Origin: Gemmatimonas sp.
GTDB lineage: Bacteria > Gemmatimonadota > Gemmatimonadetes > Gemmatimonadales > Gemmatimonadaceae
NCBI GenBank assembly: GCA_025361705.1
Contig: JANYJW010000063.1
Coordinates: 1-60,351 of the forward strand
DNA: 60,351 bases
Direction of reading: 5' to 3'
Below the pieces are notes generated by a model. It made no database searches. It saw only the letters and a program-made list of their open reading frames with translations, and was not told the origin of the DNA. Position 1 is the stretch's first letter; every line of letters begins with the position of its first letter. Shown one piece after another: positions 1-7,972 of the stretch. A program made the translations under genes and the position numbers.

Positions 1-268
1 GGCCGGCCGTGACCGCGGCCTGGTAGCCGAAGTCGCGCGCCAGCGACACCACCCGCACCCGCGGATCGGCGGCGTGGGCGGCGTGCAGCCGCGCCAAGGT
101 CTGGTCGGTGCTGCCGTTGTTGACGAAGACGACTTCCCAGCCGCTCAGTCCAGGCAGCGCGTCAAGCACCGCGCGAAGCCGCCCGAGAAAGACCGGCACG
201 TTCTGCTCCTCATTGTGCACCGGAACGGTGACCGAGAGCCGAAGGAGTTCGTGCGATGTACTCGTCAA
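1..268 (-). CDS. Family 2 glycosyltransferase, N-terminal part only (cut by window edge)
   Basis: The minus strand encodes about 89 residues of a GT-A fold family 2 glycosyltransferase before the window ends. It opens with a typical beta-strand-plus-loop (LSVTVPVHNEEQNVPVF), followed by the nucleotide-binding segment VVFVNNGSTDQT and the stretch SLARDFGYQAA. These match the DPM1/GtrB-type subgroup that uses a polyprenyl-phosphate acceptor. I chose the TTG at 266-268 because an AGGA lies six bases upstream; no ATG in frame is better placed. It is divergent from the MBOAT gene. The DXD motif and the membrane segments expected in this subgroup lie outside the window, so acceptor type is inference. 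Confidence 0.8.
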   Translation of the reverse strand, partial: MTSTSHELLRLSVTVPVHNEEQNVPVFLGRLRAVLDALPGLSGWEVVFVNNGSTDQTLARLHAAHAADPRVRVVSLARDFGYQAAVTAG

Positions 269-431
269 GATGCATCCTAACGGCAGGAGAAAGACCGACG
301 CACAACCCGAAACGTGGCGCGCCGCGCCCGCCCCGCGCAACTGCCCCGCGGGCCTGCGGTTCGGTGCGGGTGGCAAAGCGCCCAGCGACCGGATAACATC
401 CCGCATCCTCGCCTCCCCGTTCGGAAGGGAA

Positions 432-1820
432 ATGCTCTTCAACAGCCTGCGTTTCCTCTACGCGTTCCTTCCGATCACGTACTTCGTCTTCTGGGCGCTG
501 CCCACGAAGCGCGGGCGCCACATCTGGCTGACGGTCACCGGCTACGCGTTCTACGCCGCGTGGAACTGGAAGTTCTGCTTCCTGATGGCCTTCTCCACGT
601 TCGTCAGCTATCAGTGCGGCCGCGCGCTGAAGCAGACCGACAACGCGCGGCGCCGGACGCTGTATGTCGCGGGTGCCATCACCGTGGACCTGCTGCTCCT
701 CGGCTTCTTCAAGTACTTCAACTTCGCCGCCACGTCGCTGACCGCGGTCGCACACTGGGCGGGGGTCCTGTGGCACGCGCCGACGCTGGATGTCGTGCTG
801 CCCATCGGCATTTCGTTCTACACGTTTCACACCATCTCGTACGTGGTGGACTGCTACCGGCGGGACGTCGAGCCGACGACGGATGTCTGGGAATACTCCT
901 GCTACGTGTCGCTCTTCTCGCAGCTGGTCGCCGGTCCGATCGTCCGGTTTCGCCAGATCGAAAGTGACCTTCAGCACATCGACCGGATCAATCGCCGGGA
1001 GCAGCTCGAGCGCGGATGGTCGTTCTTCGTCATCGGCATGTGCCAGAAAGTCCTGCTGGCGGACAACATTGATCGGATCATCGATCCGGCCCTCCTGTCA
1101 TACGGCGCGCTGTCGACCGTCGGCGCCTGGCTCTGCATGCTGGGCTACACGTACCAGCTGTATTTCGATTTTGCCGGCTACAGCAACATGGCGATCGGCC
1201 TCGGGCAGATGTTTGGCCTCCGCATTCCGCAGAACTTCAACTCGCCATACAAGGCCGTCAGCATCGCCGACTTCTGGCAGCGGTGGCACATCTCGCTCTC
1301 GTCGTGCCTCAGGGACTACGTGTACATCCCGTTCGGTGGCAACCGGGGAACCCGGCTGTTCACGACGCGCAACCTGATGCTCACCATGCTCATCGGCGGG
1401 CTGTGGCACGGTGCCAACTGGACGTTCGTGGTCTGGGGCGCCTACCACGGCGTCCTGCTGACCGTGCATCGCTTCTACGGGACGGCGTGGGATCGCCTGC
1501 CGGCCGCGTGGCGGCGGCTCGGGACTTTCCTGCTGGTGGTTGTCGGATGGGTCTTCTTCCGTTCCGCCGACCTGACGATGGCGGGTCACCTGCTGGCGAC
1601 AATGACAGGATTCCATGCCGGCGCAACGCCCGAGCGAATGTCGGCGCTCCTGTTGCTGGTCGGTCTCGCCGCCATCGTCGCGCACGTCGGGTCCAATACG
1701 TTCGAAATCCGGCACGAGTGGCGCAAGCCGGCGGTTGTCGGGTGGGCCGTCCTCTGGATCGTGGCGCTGAGCGAAATCGCCACGGGGACGCCGTCTCCGT
1801 TCCTCTACTTTCAGTTCTGA
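432..1820 (+). CDS. MBOAT family membrane O-acyltransferase (AlgI-like)
   Basis: This 462-residue polytopic membrane protein belongs to the MBOAT family (AlgI/DltB/PatA type). Such enzymes move acyl groups, usually acetyl, across the inner membrane for transfer to a surface polymer. The MBOAT core is clear: DFWQRWHISLSSCLRDYVYIPFGGNRG with His286, and the near-invariant catalytic histidine in IGGLWHGANWTF at His326. The ATG at 432 follows a purine-rich GGAAGGGA and begins directly with membrane sequence; an open frame extends upstream but looks non-coding. The next gene, an SGNH-fold protein, starts 9 bases after the stop, matching the AlgI plus AlgJ/AlgX pairing. The probable job is O-acetylation of the exopolysaccharide; the substrate is not shown by sequence. 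Confidence 0.93.
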   Translation: MLFNSLRFLYAFLPITYFVFWALPTKRGRHIWLTVTGYAFYAAWNWKFCFLMAFSTFVSYQCGRALKQTDNARRRTLYVAGAITVDLLLLGFFKYFNFAATSLTAVAHWAGVLWHAPTLDVVLPIGISFYTFHTISYVVDCYRRDVEPTTDVWEYSCYVSLFSQLVAGPIVRFRQIESDLQHIDRINRREQLERGWSFFVIGMCQKVLLADNIDRIIDPALLSYGALSTVGAWLCMLGYTYQLYFDFAGYSNMAIGLGQMFGLRIPQNFNSPYKAVSIADFWQRWHISLSSCLRDYVYIPFGGNRGTRLFTTRNLMLTMLIGGLWHGANWTFVVWGAYHGVLLTVHRFYGTAWDRLPAAWRRLGTFLLVVVGWVFFRSADLTMAGHLLATMTGFHAGATPERMSALLLLVGLAAIVAHVGSNTFEIRHEWRKPAVVGWAVLWIVALSEIATGTPSPFLYFQF

Positions 1821-1829
1821 GGAGCCACG

Positions 1830-3041
1830 GTGACGATGCCCGCGCGTTGGTCTCGGTTGGGCCTTGCCCTGCCAGTCGTGCTGCTCCTCTTTGCGGCCAC
1901 CGATGTCGCGTTGCGGCTGATCCCGGCGCGCGTCTTCGCCTTCCGGACGTGGGAAATCGCCACGCAACATCCGGCACCCGGCGCACCGTTTCAGGCCAAC
2001 GGGCATTTCGCGACGCCGCGGGCGCACGGCGACCTGTCGAACCAACTCGGACTCGTAGGAGCGCGATCGGTGGCGGACCTGGCACGGACCGAGGCGCTCA
2101 CCTCCGACCAGTTCGGATTCCGGAACCTGCCTGCGCTCACGGCACTCGGACCCATCACCATCGTTGCCATCGGGTCGTCGTTCACGGTCGGCGCGAGCGT
2201 CGGCGACCACGAGACGTTTCCGGCGCAGCTCGCGACGCTCACGCGGCGCAGCGTGTACAACGCGGGCGGCATCGGGCCGACGGCGGCGCTCGTCGACTCC
2301 GTGGTCCGCCGCAATCGGATGGCCGGCGGCACCGTGGTGTATGAAGTGTACGAGTCCATCAACCCACCGACGCGCGCCGAGTTCAATCAACCGGTGCCCT
2401 GCAGTCAGGCGACGGCACGTCGTGCCCGCGCGCTCTGCCTGGCGAGCCAGCGTCTCAGGCAGCTCTGGCGTTTCTCTCCGTTGAGCGCGCTGTTGCTGCG
2501 CGTCGGGTACACGGTGCGACCCTTGGCCCGACGCTACACGCTTCCGGGTGGTATCACCACGGTCCTGCGTCCTGACATGCTCGTCACCGCCGCCACGCCG
2601 CCATCGACGAGACCAGCGGTGACGAACCTGCTAGCCATCGCCGAGGACCTGCGTGCACGTCAGCTCCGGCTCATCGTCGTGCTGGTGCCGGCCAAGGAGA
2701 CGGTCTACGGCCCGCTGCTCACACCACCGTCGATGCCGGCCGCTGAGGCGGACGACTACCTGACGCGGCTCGAACGCGACTTGCGCGCCGCCGGCCTCGA
2801 AGTCGTGAACACAACGTCGGTGCTTCGCGCCGGTGCCGCGGCGCCCGGGCGCACGGCGCCTGTGTACATCGCCGATGACTCCCATTGGTCGGCCTGCGGC
2901 ATCGCCCTGGCGGCGCGAGAGGTCGCGGCGGCCGTGCTTGGCGATGCGGACTCCAGCAAAGGTCCTGCGCCATCCGTGTGCACGAATCCTGGCGGTGCTA
3001 CCGCCGCAACCACGCCACCGAGCGCGCCACACCCTCGGTGA
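1830..3041 (+). CDS. SGNH-fold periplasmic O-acetyltransferase (AlgJ/AlgX-like)
   Basis: The 403-residue product starts with an N-terminal signal/anchor helix (about residues 8-26) followed by a soluble domain of SGNH hydrolase type. Block I is IGSSFTVGAS, with the likely nucleophile at Ser117, and the Asp-His pair lies in ADDSHW at Asp350 and His352. This arrangement is typical of AlgJ/AlgX-like proteins, which accept acetyl from an MBOAT partner and pass it to a polysaccharide in the periplasm. GTG at 1830 and ATG at 1836 are both possible starts; GTG follows GGAG closely. It forms a two-gene operon with the MBOAT gene. Its last 44 bases overlap convergently with the end of the epimerase gene on the other strand. 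Confidence 0.85.
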   Translation: MTMPARWSRLGLALPVVLLLFAATDVALRLIPARVFAFRTWEIATQHPAPGAPFQANGHFATPRAHGDLSNQLGLVGARSVADLARTEALTSDQFGFRNLPALTALGPITIVAIGSSFTVGASVGDHETFPAQLATLTRRSVYNAGGIGPTAALVDSVVRRNRMAGGTVVYEVYESINPPTRAEFNQPVPCSQATARRARALCLASQRLRQLWRFSPLSALLLRVGYTVRPLARRYTLPGGITTVLRPDMLVTAATPPSTRPAVTNLLAIAEDLRARQLRLIVVLVPAKETVYGPLLTPPSMPAAEADDYLTRLERDLRAAGLEVVNTTSVLRAGAAAPGRTAPVYIADDSHWSACGIALAAREVAAAVLGDADSSKGPAPSVCTNPGGATAATTPPSAPHPR

Positions 3042-3885
3042 GCGAGATCGCCGGTCGCCAATACGGTGCAAGGCGAGTGCTTGGACCAACAATGGAGACA
3101 GGTTCGCCGGGCGCTGGCGGTTCGTCGCCGAACTGCAGGCGCTCGGCGGAACCCGTTGCATCGGCAATGAGGCGGGCGAACGCGCCGAGGGGAGTTCCGC
3201 ACCCCGAGGAGATGTTCAGCGCACCGTTGATCGGTGCGTCAAGCAGCGCGACGAACGCGGCGGCGACGTCGTCCACATACAGCCAGTCGCGCACCAGTGT
3301 GGGCTGGCGGCAGACGGCCGATTCGCCGCGCAGCAGCGGCATCGCAAGGGATGGCACGAATCGCCCGTCGGGTTCGCCCGGGCCGTAGAGAAAGAAGACG
3401 CGTCCCCAGGCGTGCGAGCATGCGCTGCGCGCGGCCAGATCACCAAGGGCCGCGCGCAGCGCGTCCTTTGCCTGTCCGTATGGCGTTGACGGTCGCGGGG
3501 CATCGCCTTCGCTGCATGTGCCAACGGACCAGTCGTACTCCGCGCAGCTCCCCGCACCGACGATACGCGCCCCGCCGCCGGCCGCGAACCGTTCACAGAG
3601 TGCGAGGCTGCCCTCCATCCATCGCTGGTTGTCCGCTGACGTCCAGTAGACGCCCGGATCTGTGATCCACGCGAGATGCAGGAGATGCGTCGGCCGGTGC
3701 TGGTCGATCACCGGCGCAATGCTTGCTGGATCGAGTACGTCGCCGATCGCCCACGTAATGCCGGCGCGTGCGCCCCCCGCGCGGGTCGCGCGCGAAAGCG
3801 CGATCACCTCGTCGCCGCGGGCCGCGAGCTGCCGCAGCACGTGCCGTCCGATGAACCCGGTCGCCCCCGTGACCAGGACCCGCAT
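2998..3885 (-). CDS. NAD-dependent epimerase/dehydratase (sugar-nucleotide 4-reductase-like)
   Basis: This 295-residue extended short-chain dehydrogenase has the Rossmann fingerprint VTGATGFIGRH at residues 5-15 and the catalytic pair Tyr136-xxx-Lys140 (PYGQAK), with a serine in the upstream GAGSCAEYDW segment. It is the last gene of the operon that also makes a C-methyltransferase and an RmlC-type epimerase. In branched deoxysugar pathways the final step is often 4-keto reduction by such a protein, so that role is plausible but inferred. The start at 3885 (MRVLVTGATG) sits in a 1-base overlap with the preceding gene's stop codon arrangement (ATGA). Alternative roles are 4-epimerase or 4,6-dehydratase; the modest length favours a reductase. 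Confidence 0.88.
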   Translation of the reverse strand: MRVLVTGATGFIGRHVLRQLAARGDEVIALSRATRAGGARAGITWAIGDVLDPASIAPVIDQHRPTHLLHLAWITDPGVYWTSADNQRWMEGSLALCERFAAGGGARIVGAGSCAEYDWSVGTCSEGDAPRPSTPYGQAKDALRAALGDLAARSACSHAWGRVFFLYGPGEPDGRFVPSLAMPLLRGESAVCRQPTLVRDWLYVDDVAAAFVALLDAPINGALNISSGCGTPLGAFARLIADATGSAERLQFGDEPPAPGEPVSIVGPSTRLAPYWRPAISLTEGVARSVAWLRR

Positions 3886-4415
3886 CAGCGGCGGTAGTCG
3901 GGCCAGGCGGCGTCGCGTGGCCCGATGACGTGGCACACCATGGGCCAGCTGATGCCGAACGCCGGGTCGTCCCAGCGCACCCCGCGGTCGCGGTCCGGGC
4001 GATGCTCCTGCGACAGGAGGTAATGGACCTCCGTGTCATCGTCGAGCGTCTGGAATCCGTGCGCGCAGCCGGGTGGGACAAAGAGCTGGCGTCGGTTGGC
4101 CGCACTCAGTTCGACCGACACCCACTGACCGCATGTCGGCGAGTCGCGTCGCAGGTCGATCACGACGTCGAAGACCCGGCCGGCCGTGCAGCGCACGAGC
4201 TTCGCTTCGCCGTCCGGTGCGTCCTGATAGTGCATGCCGCGAACGGTGCCGACATGGGCGTTCCACGAAATGCCCGTCTGCCGCACGTCGAGCGCGAGGC
4301 CAAGCGCCGACATCTCGCTCACGCTGAAGGCCCGGGCGAAGAAGCCGCGCGCGTCACCGGTCGGCGTGAGGTCGAGAACCGTCACGCCCGGAATCTTCGT
4401 CGGCGTCGCAATCAC
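3885..4415 (-). CDS. dTDP-4-dehydrorhamnose 3,5-epimerase-like protein (RmlC/RfbC family)
   Basis: The 176-residue cupin matches the RmlC family over its whole length. Family members epimerise C3 and/or C5 of dTDP-4-keto-6-deoxyhexoses. Aligned by eye to the Salmonella enzyme, the catalytic base His62 (RGMHYQ), Lys72, Tyr132 and the His partner Asp168 are all kept. The two adjacent tyrosines that normally follow the catalytic Tyr (NYYSP) are replaced here by Glu-His (SQEHRP), which may mark a changed substrate such as a C-methylated or deoxy sugar. It lies 21 bases after the C-methyltransferase gene and overlaps the reductase gene by ATGA. No rmlA, rmlB or rmlD is present in this window. Confidence 0.92.
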   Translation of the reverse strand: MIATPTKIPGVTVLDLTPTGDARGFFARAFSVSEMSALGLALDVRQTGISWNAHVGTVRGMHYQDAPDGEAKLVRCTAGRVFDVVIDLRRDSPTCGQWVSVELSAANRRQLFVPPGCAHGFQTLDDDTEVHYLLSQEHRPDRDRGVRWDDPAFGISWPMVCHVIGPRDAAWPDYRR

Positions 4416-4436
4416 GCCGGTCTCACGCCGCCAGTC

Positions 4437-5705
4437 TCACACAAGGCGAAGCTCCGGGATGGGTACGATGAACTGGCCGCCGCGCCGGCGATATTCGGCC
4501 TGCTGGGCCAGGATCTCCTCGGCAAAATTCCACGTCAACAGCAAGACGTAGTCCGGCTGGCGGGCCAGCAGGTCCGCCGGCGAGACGATGGGAAGGTGCG
4601 TGCCCGGTGTGAGCTTTCCCTGCTTGACGTCGCTTCGATCGGCGACGAAATCGAGCATCGCCGCACCGATGCCGAACGCGTTGAGCAGCGAGGCGCCCTT
4701 GGCCGACGCCCCGTATGCGGCAATCGACGCGCCGCCGGCCTTCAGACGGCGGAGGAGCGCCACCAAATCCCCCTGCAACTGGCTGACGGCCTCGGCGAAT
4801 CGCGCATAGTAGTCGAATCGGTCGAGCCCGGCTGCGTGCTCGTCGTCGAGCAGCGCGCGCACGGCCGGGCGCGTCCCGCGGGCCGCACCGGCGTGCGCGA
4901 GCATCACGCGCAGGGACCCTCCGTGAATCGGCATCCGCTCCACGTCGTGCAGCACCAACCCGTGCTGTGCGAACACCGTGCGCAGCGCCGTGAGCGAGAA
5001 ATAGCAGAGGTGCTCATGATACACCGTGTCGAACTCGCGGCCATCGATCATGTCGCGGACGTATGGCACCTCGATGACGACCAGTCCCTCGGGGGCCACC
5101 AGCAGTGCGATGCCCTCAATAAAGCCGTGCAGGTCGGCAACGTGCGCGAGCACGTTGTGCGCGTGCAGGACATCGGCGCGCAATCCCTCGGCCACCATGG
5201 CGCGCGCGACCGCGGCGTCGAAGAACGCGCAGCGTGTCGGCACGCCCCGTTGCCGGGCGACGGCGGCGACGTTGGCCGCCGGATCGACGCCGAGCACCGG
5301 GACGCTGAGCGCCTGATAGTGCTGCAGCAGGTAGCCGTCGTTGCTCGCCAGCTCGACGACGAGGCTGCCGGGTCCCAGCGCTTCACGGTCCACGACGTGC
5401 CCGGCGAGCACGCGGGCGTGCTCGACCATCGTGCTGGCGTATGAGGAGAAGTACGGATAGTCGGCAAAGAGATCAGCCGGCGGCACGGTGGCGTCGATCT
5501 GCACCAGCGTGCAGTCGGCACAGAACACGACACGCAGGGGATGGCGCGGCTCGGCCGCGGCCTCGGCGAGCGATCGGAGCAGCCGATTGGCGAGCGGCAT
5601 CAGGCCCAGATCAAGCACCGTTCGCATCGTCGTGCCACCGCAGCCGCGGCAGTGAAATGCATCCGGTGCGCCCATCAGTGCGCCCGAGGCATCGGCCTCG
5701 TCCAT
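4437..5705 (-). CDS. SAM-dependent sugar C-methyltransferase (TylC3/NovU/TcaB9-like)
   Basis: This 422-residue protein has the three-part layout of sugar-nucleotide C-methyltransferases. First comes an N-terminal zinc site (Cys19, Cys22, Cys62, Cys65); then a Rossmann SAM domain with motif I VVELASNDGYLLQHY around residue 118; then a C-terminal domain containing AYGASAKG. The family's catalytic signature YHEHLCYFS is at residues 229-237, where the Glu-His pair acts as base. Known members add methyl to C3 of a dTDP-4-keto-deoxyhexose. It starts at 5705 inside the ATGA overlap with the upstream methyltransferase. Together with the RmlC-like and reductase genes it implies a branched-chain deoxysugar; the exact sugar cannot be read from sequence. 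Confidence 0.9.
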   Translation of the reverse strand: MDEADASGALMGAPDAFHCRGCGGTTMRTVLDLGLMPLANRLLRSLAEAAAEPRHPLRVVFCADCTLVQIDATVPPADLFADYPYFSSYASTMVEHARVLAGHVVDREALGPGSLVVELASNDGYLLQHYQALSVPVLGVDPAANVAAVARQRGVPTRCAFFDAAVARAMVAEGLRADVLHAHNVLAHVADLHGFIEGIALLVAPEGLVVIEVPYVRDMIDGREFDTVYHEHLCYFSLTALRTVFAQHGLVLHDVERMPIHGGSLRVMLAHAGAARGTRPAVRALLDDEHAAGLDRFDYYARFAEAVSQLQGDLVALLRRLKAGGASIAAYGASAKGASLLNAFGIGAAMLDFVADRSDVKQGKLTPGTHLPIVSPADLLARQPDYVLLLTWNFAEEILAQQAEYRRRGGQFIVPIPELRLV

Positions 5706-6433
5706 CAGACGGGTACCCCGACGGCGAACACCTCGGTGCCAATGAAGCTCAGGTTCAGCCGGTACGCCCAGTCGGCGAGCCGCATGATGGTCCGCTTGCG
5801 ACGATCATAGCCGCCCAGGCCCACCTTCTCGACCGCGTCCTGCGGCAGCGCGCGCAGCAGCTGCCGGTAGAACAGCGAGTGCACCGGCCAGCCACAGGTG
5901 AAGGACCGCGTCACGCGAAATCCCGTCCGCTCCATCTTCTGCACCAGGTCGCGCCGCGTGTAGTGCCGGTAGTGGCCGTTGCGGCGGCCCCGGTCGTCCA
6001 GCTGACCCCCGGGCACGCTGACGATGAGCGTTCCCATGCACATCGAGCGCATGCGTTCGAGCGCCACGATGTCGTCCGAGAGATGTTCCAGCACCTGCAC
6101 CGAGAGCAGCACGTCGTACGCGATGCCGGCGACGTCGTCCTTCAGCAGGTCGAGGCTGAAGAGGTCGGCGCCGGGCAGCAGCTCGCGGCACGACTGCAGC
6201 GCGGTGGCGCTGAACTCGCATCCGCCCAGGCGGGCCGCGGGGTACCTGGCGGCAATCATGCTGAGCAGCGTGCCCTCGCCGCACCCGACGTCCAGCACGG
6301 AGCCGAAGGACAGGGCGCGCAACTCCTTCATCACCATCCGGCGCAGGTATCGCGGGGCCGGCGCGTAGCGCTGCATGTCCCGCCATGCCAGCCAGATGTC
6401 GTCGTAGAACGCCTGCTCGTCGGTGCCCGGCAT
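5705..6433 (-). CDS. Class I SAM-dependent methyltransferase
   Basis: The 242-residue protein carries motif I VLDVGCGEGT at residues 46-55, an acidic strand end (GGCEFS), and the post-I segment VLLSVQVLEHLSDD, all typical of class I methyltransferases of the UbiE/Methyltransf_11 type. It starts 7 bases after the PilT-like gene ends and overlaps the C-methyltransferase gene by four bases, so it belongs to the same minus-strand operon. The neighbours suggest the substrate is a sugar or glycolipid, probably giving an O-methyl or N-methyl group. No motif identifies the acceptor. Confidence 0.85.
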   Translation of the reverse strand: MPGTDEQAFYDDIWLAWRDMQRYAPAPRYLRRMVMKELRALSFGSVLDVGCGEGTLLSMIAARYPAARLGGCEFSATALQSCRELLPGADLFSLDLLKDDVAGIAYDVLLSVQVLEHLSDDIVALERMRSMCMGTLIVSVPGGQLDDRGRRNGHYRHYTRRDLVQKMERTGFRVTRSFTCGWPVHSLFYRQLLRALPQDAVEKVGLGGYDRRKRTIMRLADWAYRLNLSFIGTEVFAVGVPV

Positions 6434-6440
6434 GCGGCGG

Positions 6441-7610
6441 CTAGCGCCGCAGCCCGCGCAGCTGCAGCTCGAAGTCGAGCGAGTTCGTGGCGAGGATCAC
6501 GGCGACGTCAAACGCCACGCGTCCCGCGATGACAAGGTCGGCGAGGTGCTGGTCAAACGTCTGCGTGCCGAACTGCGCGCGTCCATCGGCGAGCACGCCC
6601 CGCAGTTCATGCAGGCGGCCGGGGTCGCTGAGCACGTCGCGCACGCCGGGGTTCATCAGCAGCATCTCGGCCGCGAGCACGCGCCCGTTGCCGTCGGCGC
6701 GCGGCAGGAGCCGCTGGGCCACCACGGTGCGCAGCGTCTCGGCGAGGTGCAGGCGCACCTGATCCTGCGCATCGGCCGGGAAGTTGCTCAGCAACGACTT
6801 GATGGCGGCGGTGACGTCTCCCGCTTGCGTCTTGGCGATGACCAGCCGTCCCTGTTCGACCGCGCGGAACGCCATCTCGATCATCTCGGGGCCGGCGACC
6901 TCGCCGACGACCACCACATCGGCGTCCTGGTCGAGCGCCGCGCGCATGCCGGCGTGATAGGAATCGGTGTCGATCCCCACTTCGCGCTGCGTCACCGAGC
7001 ACTTCTGGCTCTTGTGCAGGAACTCGATCGAGTGCTCCACCGACACGATGTGGCGTCGCGACGGCGCGTTGACGTTCAGGTGATTGACGAGGGCGGCCAT
7101 CGTGCTGGTGCGGCCCGACCCGGGGACGCCGCTCACGAGCACGAGGCCGAACTCGCTGAGTACCGTGCGGCCGAGCGAGGCCGGCAGGCCGAGCGACTCG
7201 AACGTCGGGAGGACGTCGGGGATGACGCGCATCACCACCATGTAGCTCGAACGCTGCTTCAGGATGCTGATGCGGAAGCGTGCGACGCCCGGGGCGCTCC
7301 ACGGGCCGGTGTAGTCATGCACTTCGTCGAGCGTCGGCGCATTGGGCGCCGTCGCCAGCATGTGCATGGCGAGTTCCCGTGTGTCGAGCGCGCCGAGGAC
7401 CGGCGTGTCGAGCGGGACCAGCTGGCCGTGAATGCGGGCATACACCACGTCGCCCGCGCGGATGTGCACATCGCTGGCGCCGCGCTGGATGGCTTCCGTG
7501 AGGAACTGCCGCAGGCGCTCCACCTGTGCCGCGCTGCCCCCGGGCCGGAACCGGCGCTCGTCTCCCGGGGCAGGCGTTTCTTCAGGTTTTACGTTGGCGG
7601 GCAAGGTCAC
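6441..7610 (-). CDS. PilT/GspE-family ATPase with altered P-loop (possible pseudo-ATPase)
   Basis: This 389-residue protein aligns along its length with the twitching-motility ATPase PilT: an N-terminal domain (RGASDVHIRAGDVVYARIHG, about 43-62), and a core with Walker A, Asp box, Walker B and His box. The key positions are changed. Walker A reads GVPGSGRT (161-168), so the nucleotide-contacting lysine is Arg167. The Walker B/MRD region reads VGEVAGPEMIE instead of VGEMRDLETI. The His box THT/HTNSA reads KTQAGD around 260-265. The TQREVGID Asp-box segment and the C-terminal AVQRLLP/TFDQHL parts are kept. The start is a GTG at 7610. It is the first gene of an operon of sugar-modifying enzymes rather than a pilus operon. 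Its activity as a motor is doubtful. Confidence 0.88.
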   Translation of the reverse strand: MTLPANVKPEETPAPGDERRFRPGGSAAQVERLRQFLTEAIQRGASDVHIRAGDVVYARIHGQLVPLDTPVLGALDTRELAMHMLATAPNAPTLDEVHDYTGPWSAPGVARFRISILKQRSSYMVVMRVIPDVLPTFESLGLPASLGRTVLSEFGLVLVSGVPGSGRTSTMAALVNHLNVNAPSRRHIVSVEHSIEFLHKSQKCSVTQREVGIDTDSYHAGMRAALDQDADVVVVGEVAGPEMIEMAFRAVEQGRLVIAKTQAGDVTAAIKSLLSNFPADAQDQVRLHLAETLRTVVAQRLLPRADGNGRVLAAEMLLMNPGVRDVLSDPGRLHELRGVLADGRAQFGTQTFDQHLADLVIAGRVAFDVAVILATNSLDFELQLRGLRR

Positions 7611-7972
7611 AAAAGAGGTCCTGGCAATGTGGGGCTGCGACGGCGGTTGGCAGGCAACTCAGCGAGCAACACAAGAGGACGACTGGCCAGTTCCCAAAGC
7701 CACGTTCCGATGTGCGGTCGAGTCTACTCACCAACTGTCGCGAAACTGTATACTGGACGAAAGATAGTCAATACCGTAACTTCCTGTCAAGCGATCCGAC
7801 CGCAAGCCCTGGCCGACGGCCGGTTGCCGGTGCCGGTTGCCGGCAATGTGCCTGGTGGGTCGCGCCTTATGGCGTTCCGACCGGAAACTATAATAGTAGC
7901 AGCTCACCTGGACCTCCCAGCGCTCGTCGCCGCCTCGCGCGGCACATCCCCGTTCACATCGCGCGACACGAC
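7611..7972. promoter_or_regulatory. Divergent control region between the PilT-like operon and the exopolysaccharide operon
   Basis: This 362-base gene-free stretch separates two divergent operons and is AT-richer than its surroundings. Reading rightward it holds a perfect -10 hexamer TATAAT at 7889-7894, about 80 bases before the proposed start of the priming transferase; the matching -35 (TTATGG at 7867-7872) is weak. A second -10-like TATACT lies at 7749-7754. Between them sits a 12-base tandem direct repeat described separately. I see no small gene or RNA in it. Confidence 0.6.
7819..7847. repeat. Two-copy 12-base direct repeat with terminal palindrome, upstream of the EPS promoter
   Basis: The unit GCCGGTTGCCGG occurs at 7819-7830 and again at 7832-7843, a 13-base period. 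The second copy runs into the perfect palindrome TTGCCGGCAA at 7838-7847. It lies 42 bases upstream of the TATAAT at 7889, a position where an activator could bind. Binding is inference; the repeat is directly visible. Confidence 0.6.

Noticed and set aside
108..431. Upstream extension of the MBOAT frame
   Set aside because: The extra 108 residues are basic and proline-rich without membrane character, and they overlap the divergent GT2 start; ATG 432 has a ribosome site.
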